Origin: Muribaculaceae bacterium
GTDB lineage: Bacteria > Bacteroidota > Bacteroidia > Bacteroidales > Muribaculaceae
DNA: 55,228 nt
Assembly: GCA_017427945.1 (NCBI GenBank)
Contig: JAFRRT010000019.1
Coordinates: 1 to 55,228, forward strand
Direction of reading: 5' to 3'
Under the pieces are notes generated by a model. It was not told the origin of the DNA and did not search any database. It saw only the letters and a list, made by a program, of their open reading frames with translations. Shown here one piece after another: positions 8,771 through 18,572 of the stretch. Position 1 is the stretch's first letter, and the number at the start of each line of letters is the position of its first letter. The position numbers and the translations under genes are program-made.

Positions 8771-9625
8771 ATGGAAAAGCGAACAAATCTCAAGCTGGGC
8801 AGCCGATTGCTGGTGCTGCTGTGCCTGATGGGCGTGGGGCTGATCACGGCATCGGTCCTGTGTATTCTTGTTACCAAGTTGGGCCTGCTCACCATGCTCA
8901 CCGTGCAGGACATCTTTGCATTCATCGTGCCCGCGGTAGTCGCCATGGCCATCTTCTACAAGCGGCAGCTGCACGTCATGTGCCTTGACCGTCCTCCCGC
9001 CTGGAAAATGATTCTCCTCGTGGTGGCATTCTATATCATCTCGCTGCCCGCCATGAACTGGCTGGTCACGCTCAATCAGGACATGGCGCTCCCCTCGTGG
9101 ATGAGCGGCATCGAACAGGCCATGCGCGCCCTTGAGGACAGCGCCGCCGAGACCACTGAGCAACTGCTCGACATCACTACTGTGTGGCAGCTCATCAGTA
9201 CTGTGTTCGTTGTGGGTGTGATGGCAGGCTTGAGCGAGGAAATCCTGTTCCGTGGCGCAATGCAGCGCACGATGCAGGACAGCCGCCTGGGCATCCATGC
9301 CGTAGTGTGGATTACCGCCATCGTCTTCAGCGCATTCCACATGCAGTTCTACGGTTTCGTTCCCCGCATGTTGCTGGGCGTGTGGCTCGGCTATCTGCTG
9401 GTGTGGTCAGGCAGCCTGTGGGTACCCATCATTGCACACGCGCTTAACAACAGCACCGTCGTGGTGATGAGCTACCTCGCCAACAAGGGATTGGTGGCCG
9501 AGGACTTTGGCGACAAACTGGGCCTTCCTGCCGACGGTTCCTTCCCCTGGCTCGCCGTGCTCAGCCTCATCGCCAGCATTGCCCTCGCCGTATGGGCTCA
9601 CCGCCGCTACCTCAGCAAGCGCTAA
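8771..9625 (+). CDS. CPBP-family intramembrane glutamic endopeptidase
   Basis: A 284-residue polytopic membrane protein of the CPBP (Abi/Rce1-like) family. The diagnostic motif EEILFR lies at residues 156-161 (Glu156, Glu157, Arg161). It is followed by the second-motif His190 in FSAFHMQFYGF and the HALNN motif near residue 223. Members cleave within or near membranes or modify prenylated substrates; the bacterial substrate is usually unknown. It is monocistronic, with its own promoter and a long inverted-repeat terminator downstream. Confidence 0.92.
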   Translation: MEKRTNLKLGSRLLVLLCLMGVGLITASVLCILVTKLGLLTMLTVQDIFAFIVPAVVAMAIFYKRQLHVMCLDRPPAWKMILLVVAFYIISLPAMNWLVTLNQDMALPSWMSGIEQAMRALEDSAAETTEQLLDITTVWQLISTVFVVGVMAGLSEEILFRGAMQRTMQDSRLGIHAVVWITAIVFSAFHMQFYGFVPRMLLGVWLGYLLVWSGSLWVPIIAHALNNSTVVVMSYLANKGLVAEDFGDKLGLPADGSFPWLAVLSLIASIALAVWAHRRYLSKR

Positions 9626-9639
9626 GCAACACAGTATTA

Positions 9640-9705
9640 ACTACGAATTACACGAATTTGACTAATTGCCAGTCAAATATTCTGTCGTGTAATTCGTAGT
9701 TTTTT
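9640..9705. repeat. Dispersed inverted-repeat element, copy 1 (terminator-like)
   Basis: Perfect 16-bp arms ACTACGAATTACACGA (9640-9655) and TCGTGTAATTCGTAGT (9685-9700) enclose a second hairpin (TTTGACT / AGTCAAA) and are followed by a T-run. The same arms recur at 47469-47584 with a different interior. Confidence 0.8.
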
Positions 9706-9789
9706 AATGGACAACCCGCGATTACCACTGTTTTAAGTAAAGGCGAAATAATTTTGGAGGGAATTGGTTGTTTGTCGGAGAAAATGAGT

Positions 9790-9797
9790 TATCTTTG
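9790..9797 (+). promoter_or_regulatory. -7 box of the sppA operon
   Basis: TATCTTTG fits TAnnTTTG and lies about 105 bp before sppA. TTGG at 9765-9768 (21 bp away) is a possible weak -33. Confidence 0.5.
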
Positions 9798-9902
9798 TAG
9801 GTTAAAGTGAAGCGCACTGTCGGCAGGGTGCTTGATTGTGCGTGCAACACGTTGATTATAAACCAATTCAGAAAATTACAAACACAATAATACTTAAGAG
9901 CT

Positions 9903-11699
9903 ATGATGAAGAAATTTATCCTTATCGTGTGCGGCTCCTTTGTGGGAGCTTTCCTCGCATTCCTGTTTTTCATGCTGGCAGCCATGATCATGAGTTTTGG
10001 TATCATGGGCGCTATGGGTGGAGTTTCCAGCAAGAAGGCTGTGAGTGTTACTAAGCACTCTATCCTGAAGCTTGACCTGGGCACCACCATCGACGAGCGC
10101 AGTGGCAATGAAGCGATTGACATGATGTCGCTGATGCAAGGCGACGGCCTGCCCTCCAGCGTGGGCCTCAACACCATGCTGTCGGCCATCAAGAATGCAG
10201 CCGAAAACGATAAGATTGAAGGCATCTATATCGAGTGCAACGGCGTCAGCGCCTCTCCCGCCACTCTTGAAGCGGTTCGCCATGCCCTCAAGGAGTTCAA
10301 GAAGAGCGGCAAATGGATTGCCGCCTACGGCTACGAAGGCATCAACCAGCTCGACTACTACCTGGCAAGTGTTGCCGACAGCATCTACCTGAATCCTGTG
10401 GGTGCCGTTGACCTGCACGGATTGGGTGGAGCGACCCCCTATATGAAGAAACTGTTAGATAAGGTGGGTGTTGAGATGCAGATTGTTCGCGTGGGTACTT
10501 TCAAGAGTGCCGTCGAGCCCTATATGCTTGAGAACATGAGCGAAGCAAACCGCCTGCAAACTGAGCAGTACCTCGGTGCCATCTGGAGCGAGATTCGCGA
10601 CAGCATCGCCGTTGACCGCAAGTTGGCCAGCGAAGCGCTGAATACCTTGTGCGACAGTGTGGTGTTCTGCTTCACCCCACAACGCCTCATCCAGGAGAAA
10701 CTGGTTGACAAGTTGGTCTATCGTGACGAGATGGAAAACATCTTGCGCGCCCGCACCGAGGTTGAAAAGGGTGATGACCTCAACTATGTGGGTCCCGATG
10801 ACCTTGCCGACGACCAGGAGACGCCCGCCTTTGGCGACCACATCGCCGTGGTATATGCCGTGGGTGAGATTGACGGCAGCGGCAGCATGCTCTCGAGCGA
10901 AGAAGGCATTGACAGCAAGAAACTCAGCGAGACCATTCACAAGCTGGCCGACGATGATAATGTCAAGGGTATGGTGCTCAGGGTGAACTCACCCGGTGGC
11001 AGCGCCTTTGGCAGTGAGCAAATCTGGAAAGCCGTCGAGGACTTCAAGAAGGCAGGTAAGCCTGTCGCCATTTCGATGGGCGACTATGCAGCATCAGGAG
11101 GTTACTATATCTCGTGCGGTGCCGACCGTATCTTTGCCGAGCGCACGACCATCACCGGCTCCATCGGCATCTTCGGCATGATTCCGTCCTATAAGGAACT
11201 CCTCGAGAACAAACTGGGTGTCAACATGGAATCGGTCAAGACCAATGAGAATTCCGACATGAATGCTCTTGGCCAAAAGCTCACACCTGCCCAACTCGCT
11301 GCATTGCAGAACATGGTGAACGAGGGCTACGATTTGTTCACCAAGCGTTGTGCAACCGGCCGCCACGTCACACAAGACTCCATCAAGCAGATTGCCGAAG
11401 GTCGCGTGTGGGACGCTGTCACCGCCAAGCAGATTGGTCTGGTGGATGAGTTCGGCGGCATTGCCGAGGCCGTGAAGTGGGTTGCCAACAAGGCCAAGCT
11501 GGGCGATGACTACAGCACCCAGAACTATCCCGAAATCAAGGACAAGTTCCAGGCTATGCTCGAGAAATACATGAAGACACGCTATGAGGCACGCATGCGC
11601 GAGGAGATGGGCCCGATTTACGAGTGGCACCAGCAACTGATGCGCATCCTGGGCCGCGACCGTGTGTTGTGCATGATGCCGGAGGAGGTTATTTTTTGA
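9903..11699 (+). CDS. sppA: Signal peptide peptidase SppA, 67K type
   Basis: A 598-residue membrane-anchored serine protease that degrades cleaved signal peptides. One transmembrane segment (about residues 5-33) is followed by two S49 peptidase domains, as in the long E. coli-type enzyme. The catalytic Lys is in GTFKSA (Lys201) and the nucleophile Ser398 is in AASGGYYIS, in the expected domains. It is the first gene of a run sppA-lpxK-PNP-thiL with short gaps, an order I know from other Bacteroidales. Confidence 0.95.
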   Translation: MMKKFILIVCGSFVGAFLAFLFFMLAAMIMSFGIMGAMGGVSSKKAVSVTKHSILKLDLGTTIDERSGNEAIDMMSLMQGDGLPSSVGLNTMLSAIKNAAENDKIEGIYIECNGVSASPATLEAVRHALKEFKKSGKWIAAYGYEGINQLDYYLASVADSIYLNPVGAVDLHGLGGATPYMKKLLDKVGVEMQIVRVGTFKSAVEPYMLENMSEANRLQTEQYLGAIWSEIRDSIAVDRKLASEALNTLCDSVVFCFTPQRLIQEKLVDKLVYRDEMENILRARTEVEKGDDLNYVGPDDLADDQETPAFGDHIAVVYAVGEIDGSGSMLSSEEGIDSKKLSETIHKLADDDNVKGMVLRVNSPGGSAFGSEQIWKAVEDFKKAGKPVAISMGDYAASGGYYISCGADRIFAERTTITGSIGIFGMIPSYKELLENKLGVNMESVKTNENSDMNALGQKLTPAQLAALQNMVNEGYDLFTKRCATGRHVTQDSIKQIAEGRVWDAVTAKQIGLVDEFGGIAEAVKWVANKAKLGDDYSTQNYPEIKDKFQAMLEKYMKTRYEARMREEMGPIYEWHQQLMRILGRDRVLCMMPEEVIF

Positions 11700-11747
11700 T
11701 GATAGACGTTAGAGGTTAGGTTTAAAACTTATAAAGATTATCGCTAA

Positions 11748-12866
11748 ATGGCGAAAATTGACCTGTCCAAAGTACTGAACAAAGACCAGCGCAAATCCAT
11801 CATGGATGCGTTGCTAACACCGTTCTCTTGGGGTTACGGCGCCGGAGTATGGATGCGCAACACGGCATTCAACATGGGCGTGCTGCCACAGGAAGAGTTC
11901 GACGTCCCTGTGGTCTCGGTGGGCAACATCACCGTTGGCGGCACCGGCAAGACACCGCATGTGGAGTACATCATCGAAGCGCTCTACAGGCGGTATCATG
12001 TGGCAGTGCTGAGCCGCGGCTACAAGCGCAAGACCAAGGGGTTTATCTTGGCCAGCAACACCATGACGCCGCGCGACATCGGTGACGAGCCTTACCAGAT
12101 TTACCGCAAATACGGCGGATTAATCACCCTTGCCGTGTGCGAGAATCGCCGCAAAGGCATCCGCGAGTTGCTGCGCATCGACCCCGATATCAACCTCATT
12201 CTGCTTGATGACGGTTTCCAGCATCGCTATGTGAAGCCCCAGGTGAACATTGTCCTGGTGGACTATAACAGGCTGCCCTATGAGGACCACTTGATGCCGC
12301 TTGGCACCCTGCGTGAGCCCTCCGAGCGCCTGTTGCGCTGCGACATCGTGGTGGTTACCAAATGCCCGACCGACCTTACGGCCATGGACATCAGAATGTT
12401 GAAGAAGAACCTTGACCTTTTCCCGTCACAGCAGCTCTTCTTCAGCAACATCCGTTATGCCGACCCTGTGCCGGTATTCCCCGTCCAGTCGCCCCAACTC
12501 ACGTCGCTGCAATGGCTGCGTGATGACGATGCCGTGCTGTGCCTGACGGGTATCGCCACCCCCAAGCCGCTGGTTCGCTACATGCGCCAGTTCTCGACCC
12601 GCATCAAGGTGATGCACTTCGACGACCACCACTTCTTCACCCGCCGCGACTTCAGCGATATTTTCAAGGTGTACAAGAGCATGGAGGGCAAGCGCAAATT
12701 CATCATCACCACCGAGAAAGACGCGGTGCGCATCATGAATAACCCCTACTACCCGCCCACCAAGCGCAACTGCATCTATTACATTCCCATGCGCGTGGGC
12801 TTCCTGGAGATGGAAGGCGCCAACTTTGTCGAGTCGCTCGTCAAGAAAATCGAAGGAGTGGAATAA
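11748..12866 (+). CDS. lpxK: Tetraacyldisaccharide 4'-kinase LpxK
   Basis: A 372-residue inner-membrane kinase adding the 4'-phosphate to the lipid A disaccharide precursor. The P-loop GNITVGGTGKTP is at about residues 59-70, LSRGYKRK follows, and the signature LLDDGFQHR lies mid-protein. Length is usual for Bacteroidota LpxK. It sits 48 bp after sppA in the same direction. Confidence 0.95.
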   Translation: MAKIDLSKVLNKDQRKSIMDALLTPFSWGYGAGVWMRNTAFNMGVLPQEEFDVPVVSVGNITVGGTGKTPHVEYIIEALYRRYHVAVLSRGYKRKTKGFILASNTMTPRDIGDEPYQIYRKYGGLITLAVCENRRKGIRELLRIDPDINLILLDDGFQHRYVKPQVNIVLVDYNRLPYEDHLMPLGTLREPSERLLRCDIVVVTKCPTDLTAMDIRMLKKNLDLFPSQQLFFSNIRYADPVPVFPVQSPQLTSLQWLRDDDAVLCLTGIATPKPLVRYMRQFSTRIKVMHFDDHHFFTRRDFSDIFKVYKSMEGKRKFIITTEKDAVRIMNNPYYPPTKRNCIYYIPMRVGFLEMEGANFVESLVKKIEGVE

Positions 12867-12932
12867 CATCCTGTCTCCTCAACATTTAACCGTATAATAT
12901 CAAACAACATAACTAAGAAGAAAGGAGAAATT

Positions 12933-13781
12933 ATGGCACAAGTTTCAAAAGCCGACTTGCTGGGCATGATTAAAGAAACCAGTGAATTCATTAAAAAGCG
13001 TGTGAACGGTAAACTGCCGAAGACCGCCATCATCCTGGGTACCGGCCTGGGCGCAGTAGTGGACCATATCAACATCGAGGTCGAGATACCTTATGGCGAA
13101 ATACCCAATTTCCCTGTTTCGACCGTTCAAGGTCACAAGGGCCGCCTCATCTTCGGCACCCTGGGCAACAAGTATATCATGGCGATGCAGGGCCGTTTCC
13201 ATTACTATGAGGGCTATACGATGACACAGGTGACTTTCCCCATCCGTGTCATGAAGGCCATCGGCATCAAGACCGTGTTTGTATCGAATGCCTCGGGTGG
13301 TATGAACCCGAAGTTCAAGGTGGGCGACCTGATGGTCATCACCGACCATATCAACGTGTTCCCCGAGCACCCGCTGCACGGCAAGAATATCGACGAGCTG
13401 GGACCGCGCTTCCCTGCCATGGTTGACGCTTACAGCCCTCGCCTTATCGAGATGGCCCGCACTATTGCCAAGGAGAAGAACATCCGCCTGATGGAAGGCG
13501 TTTACGTTGGCACCCAGGGTCCCACTTTCGAGACTCCTGCCGAGTACCGCTACTTCTGGCGCATAGGTGGCGATGCCGTGGGTATGAGCACCGTGCCTGA
13601 GGTCATTGTGGCACGCCACGGCGATATGGAAGTGTTCGGCATTTCGATTATTACCGACCTGGGCGTTGAGGGTGCTGTCGAGAAGGCTTCACACGAGGAG
13701 GTACAGAAGGCCGCTGCCGCTGCACAGCCCATCATGGCGATGCTGGTTCAGGAAATCATCAATCGCTTCGAGGAGTTGTAA
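12933..13781 (+). CDS. punA: Purine-nucleoside phosphorylase
   Basis: A 282-residue trimeric-type (PunA/mammalian-like) purine nucleoside phosphorylase that splits purine nucleosides with phosphate in salvage. Landmarks are ILGTGLG (34-40), the phosphate-binding GHKGRL and MQGRFHYYEG, VSNASGGMN, TDHIN, and the late MSTVPEVIVARH. AAGGAG lies just before the ATG. Third gene of the sppA-lpxK run. Confidence 0.93.
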   Translation: MAQVSKADLLGMIKETSEFIKKRVNGKLPKTAIILGTGLGAVVDHINIEVEIPYGEIPNFPVSTVQGHKGRLIFGTLGNKYIMAMQGRFHYYEGYTMTQVTFPIRVMKAIGIKTVFVSNASGGMNPKFKVGDLMVITDHINVFPEHPLHGKNIDELGPRFPAMVDAYSPRLIEMARTIAKEKNIRLMEGVYVGTQGPTFETPAEYRYFWRIGGDAVGMSTVPEVIVARHGDMEVFGISIITDLGVEGAVEKASHEEVQKAAAAAQPIMAMLVQEIINRFEEL

Positions 13782-13834
13782 TCAGGCGTTAGCCTATCAA
13801 AGGAGAAAAAAGATAATAAGGATTAGGGACAAAA

Positions 13835-14896
13835 ATGAAAGAGACCGAGATTTCCACGCTTGGCGAGTTCGGGCTGATTGACCACCTCACCCGCTCTTTC
13901 CCTGTTCGCAACGAGTCCACCCATCGTGGCGTGGGAGACGACTGTGCCGTCATCAACTACGGCAAGGACCGTGAAACCCTTGTCACGACCGACTTGCTGC
14001 TTGAGGGCATCCACTTCGACCTGACCTATGTGCCGCTTATGCACTTGGGTTACAAGGCCATCGTGGTGAATTTGAGCGACGTGTATGCCATGAACGGCAC
14101 ACCGCGACAGGTGACGGTTTCGTTGGGCATCAGCAAGCGCTTCACCCTGGAACACATCGAGCAGCTCTACGAGGGCATGCGCATTGCTTGTGAGCGATAT
14201 GGTGTGGACCTCGTGGGCGGCGACACCAGCGCTTCGGTCACCGGTCTCATCATCAGCGTGACCTGCCTGGGAGAAGCCGCAAAGGAAGACATCGTCTATC
14301 GCAGTGGAGCCCGCGACACCGACCTCATCTGTGTGAGCGGCAATTTAGGTGCTGCCTATATGGGCCTGCAACTGCTGGAACGCGAGCGGCAAGTGAGTGC
14401 CCAGATGAAAGACAAGGATTTCCAGCCCGACTTTGCCGGCAAAGAATACATCATCGAGCGCCAACTCAAGCCCGAGGCCCGCTGTGACGTCATCGATGAG
14501 CTGCGCGAACTGGGCATCCTTCCCACCGCAATGATGGACGTGAGCGACGGCCTGTCGAGTGAACTGCTGCACATCTGCAAGAACTCGGGCGTGGGCTGCC
14601 GTGTCTATGAGGACCGCATTCCCATCGACTATGAGACGGCACTGATGGCCGAGGAACTGAACATGAACCTCGTTACCGCCGCGATGAACGGCGGCGAGGA
14701 TTATGAGCTGCTGTTTACCGTGCCCCTTGCCGACCACGACAAGGTGACCCGCATGAAGACCGCCAAACTGATCGGGCGTATCACACAGCCCTCATTAGGG
14801 GCTTACCTCGTCACACGCGACGATCAGGAAATGGAAATCCGTGCCCAGGGCTGGAACGCCTTTACCGACAAGAGCGACACTTCAACACAGGAGTGA
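13835..14896 (+). CDS. thiL: Thiamine-monophosphate kinase
   Basis: A 353-residue AIR-synthase-like kinase performing the last step of thiamine pyrophosphate synthesis. The ATP-site motif GDDCAV is at 34-39. The metal and substrate motifs TTDLLLEGIHF, NLSDVYAMNG, LVGGDTS, MDVSDGL and GGEDYELLF follow in order. Complete length. The next gene begins 7 bp after its stop. Confidence 0.95.
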   Translation: MKETEISTLGEFGLIDHLTRSFPVRNESTHRGVGDDCAVINYGKDRETLVTTDLLLEGIHFDLTYVPLMHLGYKAIVVNLSDVYAMNGTPRQVTVSLGISKRFTLEHIEQLYEGMRIACERYGVDLVGGDTSASVTGLIISVTCLGEAAKEDIVYRSGARDTDLICVSGNLGAAYMGLQLLERERQVSAQMKDKDFQPDFAGKEYIIERQLKPEARCDVIDELRELGILPTAMMDVSDGLSSELLHICKNSGVGCRVYEDRIPIDYETALMAEELNMNLVTAAMNGGEDYELLFTVPLADHDKVTRMKTAKLIGRITQPSLGAYLVTRDDQEMEIRAQGWNAFTDKSDTSTQE

Positions 14897-14903
14897 TTGT
14901 CCT

Positions 14904-16157
14904 ATGGCTCCTGCTGAAAATACCGCCTTTGGAAATAAGATAAACGAAGCCACCATCACGTTTGTACGCGAACACCACCATGAGGATGTTCGTACTCTTG
15001 CCCTTAGCGGTTGCAAGGACAGCGACGTTGACCTGCCGTGGGCCCTTGACCAGATTCAAGGATGGCAGGCAGCACGCAAGAAACTGCCGTCATGGGCTGC
15101 CATTGAAGGCATCATTTTTCCTCCGCACTTGTCGATGGAACAATGCTCCAGCGAGACCACAGCACTGTATAAATGCGGCATCATTGAGCGGCTGCCTGTA
15201 GCCGACCGTGGCTTGTTGGTCGATTTGACAGGCGGCTTTGGCGTCGATTTCTCTTTCTTGGCCCCTCACTTCGAGCAAGCGGTATATGTGGAACGCCAGC
15301 CCCATCTTGTCGAGACGGCACAGCACAACTTCGGACTGCTGAACAAGGGGCAGAAGCCAAACCCCGTTTTATTCCTCAACGAAGAGGCCACTAAGGCCAT
15401 CGGCAATTCCTTGCCCGACCATCTCCCCGCCTCTACCCTCTTCTTCCTGGACCCCGCACGGCGTGATGACCAGCAAGCACGGACCTATGCCATCGCTGAC
15501 TGCTCGCCCAACGTGCTGGAACTGCTGCCAAGCCTGTTCCAACATGGGCAACGCGTGCTGCTCAAACTCTCGCCGATGCTCGACTGGCACAAGGCTGTGA
15601 GCGACTTAGGGAGCCATGTCGCCGAGGTGCATATCGTGAGCGTGAAGAACGAGTGCAAAGAACTGCTGGTGCTGCTTGACGCCAAGCATGAGGGAGAACC
15701 GACCATTTATTGCGAGAATGACGGCCAGACGCTCATCTACACGCCATCACAAGACGATGTCGTCCCCACGATTGCATCAAGCAGGGAGGAGGCCGTCTAT
15801 CTATACGAACCTAACGCATCTGTCATGAAAGCGGGGTGCTACGGCCTGCTTACGCAACGCTATCCCATATCGGCGGTGGCCACCGACAGCCACCTGTTTG
15901 TTTCACGCGAAAGGATTGATGCTTTTCCCGGGCGTTGTTTTGCCGTCACTGCGGTGACGACCATGAACAAAAAAGAGCTGGCGACAGCCCTGAAGGGTAT
16001 TACCCAAGCCAATGTAGCCACACGCAATTTCCCGATGTCCGCCCAGCAACTTCGCAAACGCCTTCGCCTTGGCGACGGCGGTGACTGCTATATCTTCGGC
16101 ACCACGACGGTAGCCGGAGAACACCTTTTATACTTCTGCAAGAAAGAAATCATTTAG
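14904..16157 (+). CDS. Class I SAM-dependent methyltransferase with THUMP-like C-terminus
   Basis: 417 residues from the ATG at 14904. I chose this start because AGGAG (14889-14893) is correctly spaced and because the longer frame would run back into thiL. The SAM-binding motif I VDLTGGFGVD is at about 105-115, the acidic VERQP follows, and LFFLDPARRD resembles motif IV. The C-terminal 80 residues resemble the THUMP-like domain found with these enzymes. A nucleic-acid (probably RNA) substrate is inferred from that domain. It is coupled to thiL. Confidence 0.85.
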   Translation: MAPAENTAFGNKINEATITFVREHHHEDVRTLALSGCKDSDVDLPWALDQIQGWQAARKKLPSWAAIEGIIFPPHLSMEQCSSETTALYKCGIIERLPVADRGLLVDLTGGFGVDFSFLAPHFEQAVYVERQPHLVETAQHNFGLLNKGQKPNPVLFLNEEATKAIGNSLPDHLPASTLFFLDPARRDDQQARTYAIADCSPNVLELLPSLFQHGQRVLLKLSPMLDWHKAVSDLGSHVAEVHIVSVKNECKELLVLLDAKHEGEPTIYCENDGQTLIYTPSQDDVVPTIASSREEAVYLYEPNASVMKAGCYGLLTQRYPISAVATDSHLFVSRERIDAFPGRCFAVTAVTTMNKKELATALKGITQANVATRNFPMSAQQLRKRLRLGDGGDCYIFGTTTVAGEHLLYFCKKEII

Positions 16158-16165
16158 CATACGAT

Positions 16166-18439
16166 ATGATGAAAAAGATACTCTTTATATTGACCATTAC
16201 GGCTTGCATGGCTTTTGTAACAGCCACGGCAGCAGAGCCTGTGGATTATGTCAACCCGCTGGTGGGTACACAGTCATCATTTCAGTTATCGGCCGGTAAC
16301 ACCTACCCCGCCATCGCAATGCCCTGGGGCATGAATTGCTGGGTGCCGCAAACGGGGAAGATGGGCGACGGCTGGCAATACACCTACACGGCAAACAAGA
16401 TACGCGGTTTCAAGCAGACGCACCAGCCCAGCCCATGGATAAACGACTACGGTCAGTTCTCCATCATGGCTACCGTGGGTGAGCCTGTGTTTGACGAGAA
16501 TGCACGCGCCAGCTGGTTCTCGCACAAGGCCGAAGTCGCCAAGCCCTACTATTACCAGGTCTATCTCGCCGACTATGACGTGACGGCCGAAATCGCTCCC
16601 ACCGAACGAGCCGCCATACTGAGGTTTACATTCCCTGAGACCGACCAGGCAAACATCGTTATAGATGCCTTTGATAAAGGCACGGAGGTTACCATGCTGC
16701 CCAAGGAGCGCCGCATCGTAGGCTATACGACACGCAACAGTGGCGGCGTGCCCGATAATTTCAAGAACTGGTTTGTCATTGAATTTGACCAACCGTTTAC
16801 CACCTTCTATACCGTGGAGGACAGCATCCTGAACGAGGGCCAGGCGCATGTCGCCTGCAACCATGCAGGAGCCATCTTGACTTTTGAGGGCAATGGTCCT
16901 GTCAACCTGCGCGTGGCATCTTCTTTCATCAGTAAAGAGCAGGCTTTGCGCAACCTTCAGGAATTGGGCGACGATGACCTGGAGACGGTAAAAGAGCGCG
17001 GCCGCAAGCGTTGGAACGAGATTTTAGGCCGCATCCAGGCCGAGGATGACAATATCGACCACCTGCGCACTTTCTACTCCTGCCTGTACAGGTCGGTGCT
17101 GTTTCCCCGCAGTTTCTATGAGATTGATGCCGAAGGGAATCCCGTTCATTACAGCCCCTACAACGGCCAGGTGCTGCCGGGCAGAATGTTTACCGACACC
17201 GGCTTTTGGGACACCTTCCGCAGCCTGTTCCCATTGGTCAACCTGATGTACCCCAAAATGGGCTCATGGATGCAGGAGGGACTGGTGAACACCTGGCTCG
17301 AGAGCGGCTTCCTGCCTGAATGGGCCAGCCCAGGACACCGCAACTGCATGGTGGGCAACAATAGCGCCTCGGTAGTGGCCGACGCTTATCTCAAGGGTCT
17401 GCGAGGTTATGATATCGACGCGTTGTGGGATGCCCTCATGCACGGCATAGGGGCTGTCCACCCTGAGGTAAAATCCACAGGTCGCCTGGGTTATGAGTAT
17501 TACAATGATTTGAACTACATCCCCTGCGATGTGGGCATTAACGAGAGCGTGGCAAGGACGCTGGAATATGCCTATGACGACTGGTGCATCTACCAGTTGG
17601 GCAAGGCCTTGGGCAAACCCGAGGAGGAAATCGAGGTTTTCAAACTGCGGGCAATGAATTACCGCAACGTGTTTGATAGCGAGACCAAGCTGATGCGAGG
17701 CCGATATGAAGACGGATATTTCCAAACACCTTTCAGCCCTTTGAAATGGGGCGACGCCTTTACCGAGGGCAACAGCTGGCATTACACATGGAGCGTTTTC
17801 CATGACCCGCAGGGCCTTATCGACCTGATGGGCGGCAAGGAGACATTCTGCCAGATGCTGGACTCGGTTTTCGCCCTTCCACCCGTGTTTGACGACAGTT
17901 ACTACGGTTTCACCATCCATGAGATACGCGAGATGCAAATCATGAACATGGGCAATTATGCCCATGGCAACCAGCCCATCCAGCACATGATTTACCTGTA
18001 CAACTACGGTGGACAGCCGTGGAAAGCCCAATACTGGGTGCGTCAGGTGATGGACCGCTTGTACAGTGCTATGCCCGACGGCTACTGCGGCGACGAAGAC
18101 AACGGCCAGACCTCGGCATGGTATGTGTTCTCGGCACTTGGTTTCTATCCCGTGTGTCCCGGCAGCAACCAGTATGTCATCGGTTCGCCCTATCTTGACA
18201 AGGTTACGCTCAATTTAGAGAACGGCAACAAGGTGACTATCACCCGCAAAGGCAAAGGCTGCTACATCGAGTCGATGAGCATCGATGGTTTTCCCAACGC
18301 CCGCAACTATTTGGAGCACAGCCAACTGACAAAGGGGTGCAACATCCGTTTCATCATGGATGACGAAGTGAACCACAGTCGAGGCACGGGCAGCCAAAAT
18401 GTTCCTTACTCGTTCTCGACAAGCGAGGGACCATTCTGA
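16166..18439 (+). CDS. GH92 alpha-1,2-mannosidase, exported
   Basis: A 757-residue exported glycosidase starting with a signal peptide (cleavage around TAAAEP). The GH92 hallmark VDYVNPLVGT directly follows, then GNTYPAIAMPWGMN, the GFKQTHQPSPW segment, TGFWDTFRS, the calcium/acid region GNNSASVVADAY, and GDEDNGQTSAWY near the end. GH92 enzymes trim mannose from N-glycans in a calcium-dependent inverting reaction. It has no SusCD or other PUL genes beside it; it follows the methyltransferase after only 8 bp. Confidence 0.94.
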   Translation: MMKKILFILTITACMAFVTATAAEPVDYVNPLVGTQSSFQLSAGNTYPAIAMPWGMNCWVPQTGKMGDGWQYTYTANKIRGFKQTHQPSPWINDYGQFSIMATVGEPVFDENARASWFSHKAEVAKPYYYQVYLADYDVTAEIAPTERAAILRFTFPETDQANIVIDAFDKGTEVTMLPKERRIVGYTTRNSGGVPDNFKNWFVIEFDQPFTTFYTVEDSILNEGQAHVACNHAGAILTFEGNGPVNLRVASSFISKEQALRNLQELGDDDLETVKERGRKRWNEILGRIQAEDDNIDHLRTFYSCLYRSVLFPRSFYEIDAEGNPVHYSPYNGQVLPGRMFTDTGFWDTFRSLFPLVNLMYPKMGSWMQEGLVNTWLESGFLPEWASPGHRNCMVGNNSASVVADAYLKGLRGYDIDALWDALMHGIGAVHPEVKSTGRLGYEYYNDLNYIPCDVGINESVARTLEYAYDDWCIYQLGKALGKPEEEIEVFKLRAMNYRNVFDSETKLMRGRYEDGYFQTPFSPLKWGDAFTEGNSWHYTWSVFHDPQGLIDLMGGKETFCQMLDSVFALPPVFDDSYYGFTIHEIREMQIMNMGNYAHGNQPIQHMIYLYNYGGQPWKAQYWVRQVMDRLYSAMPDGYCGDEDNGQTSAWYVFSALGFYPVCPGSNQYVIGSPYLDKVTLNLENGNKVTITRKGKGCYIESMSIDGFPNARNYLEHSQLTKGCNIRFIMDDEVNHSRGTGSQNVPYSFSTSEGPF

Positions 18440-18462
18440 CACATGACATACTCTCCATAATT

Positions 18463-18489
18463 ATATCCCCATTTATGGGGATATTTTTT
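18463..18489 (+). terminator. Rho-independent terminator after the GH92 gene
   Basis: A 10-bp stem ATATCCCCAT / ATGGGGATAT with a 2-nt TT centre is followed by TTTTT. Confidence 0.85.
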
Positions 18490-18513
18490 ATACCAAAAAC
18501 CTTAAAAAAAGGG

Positions 18514-18545
18514 ATTGCCCATGCCGTAGGGTAGCAGTATTTTTG
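18514..18545 (+). promoter_or_regulatory. Promoter of feoAB
   Basis: A -7 box TATTTTTG (18538-18545) is preceded at 20 bp by the weak -33 element ATTG (18514-18517). Confidence 0.5.
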
Positions 18546-18572
18546 CACATTGGATACAAATGACTTAACGAC

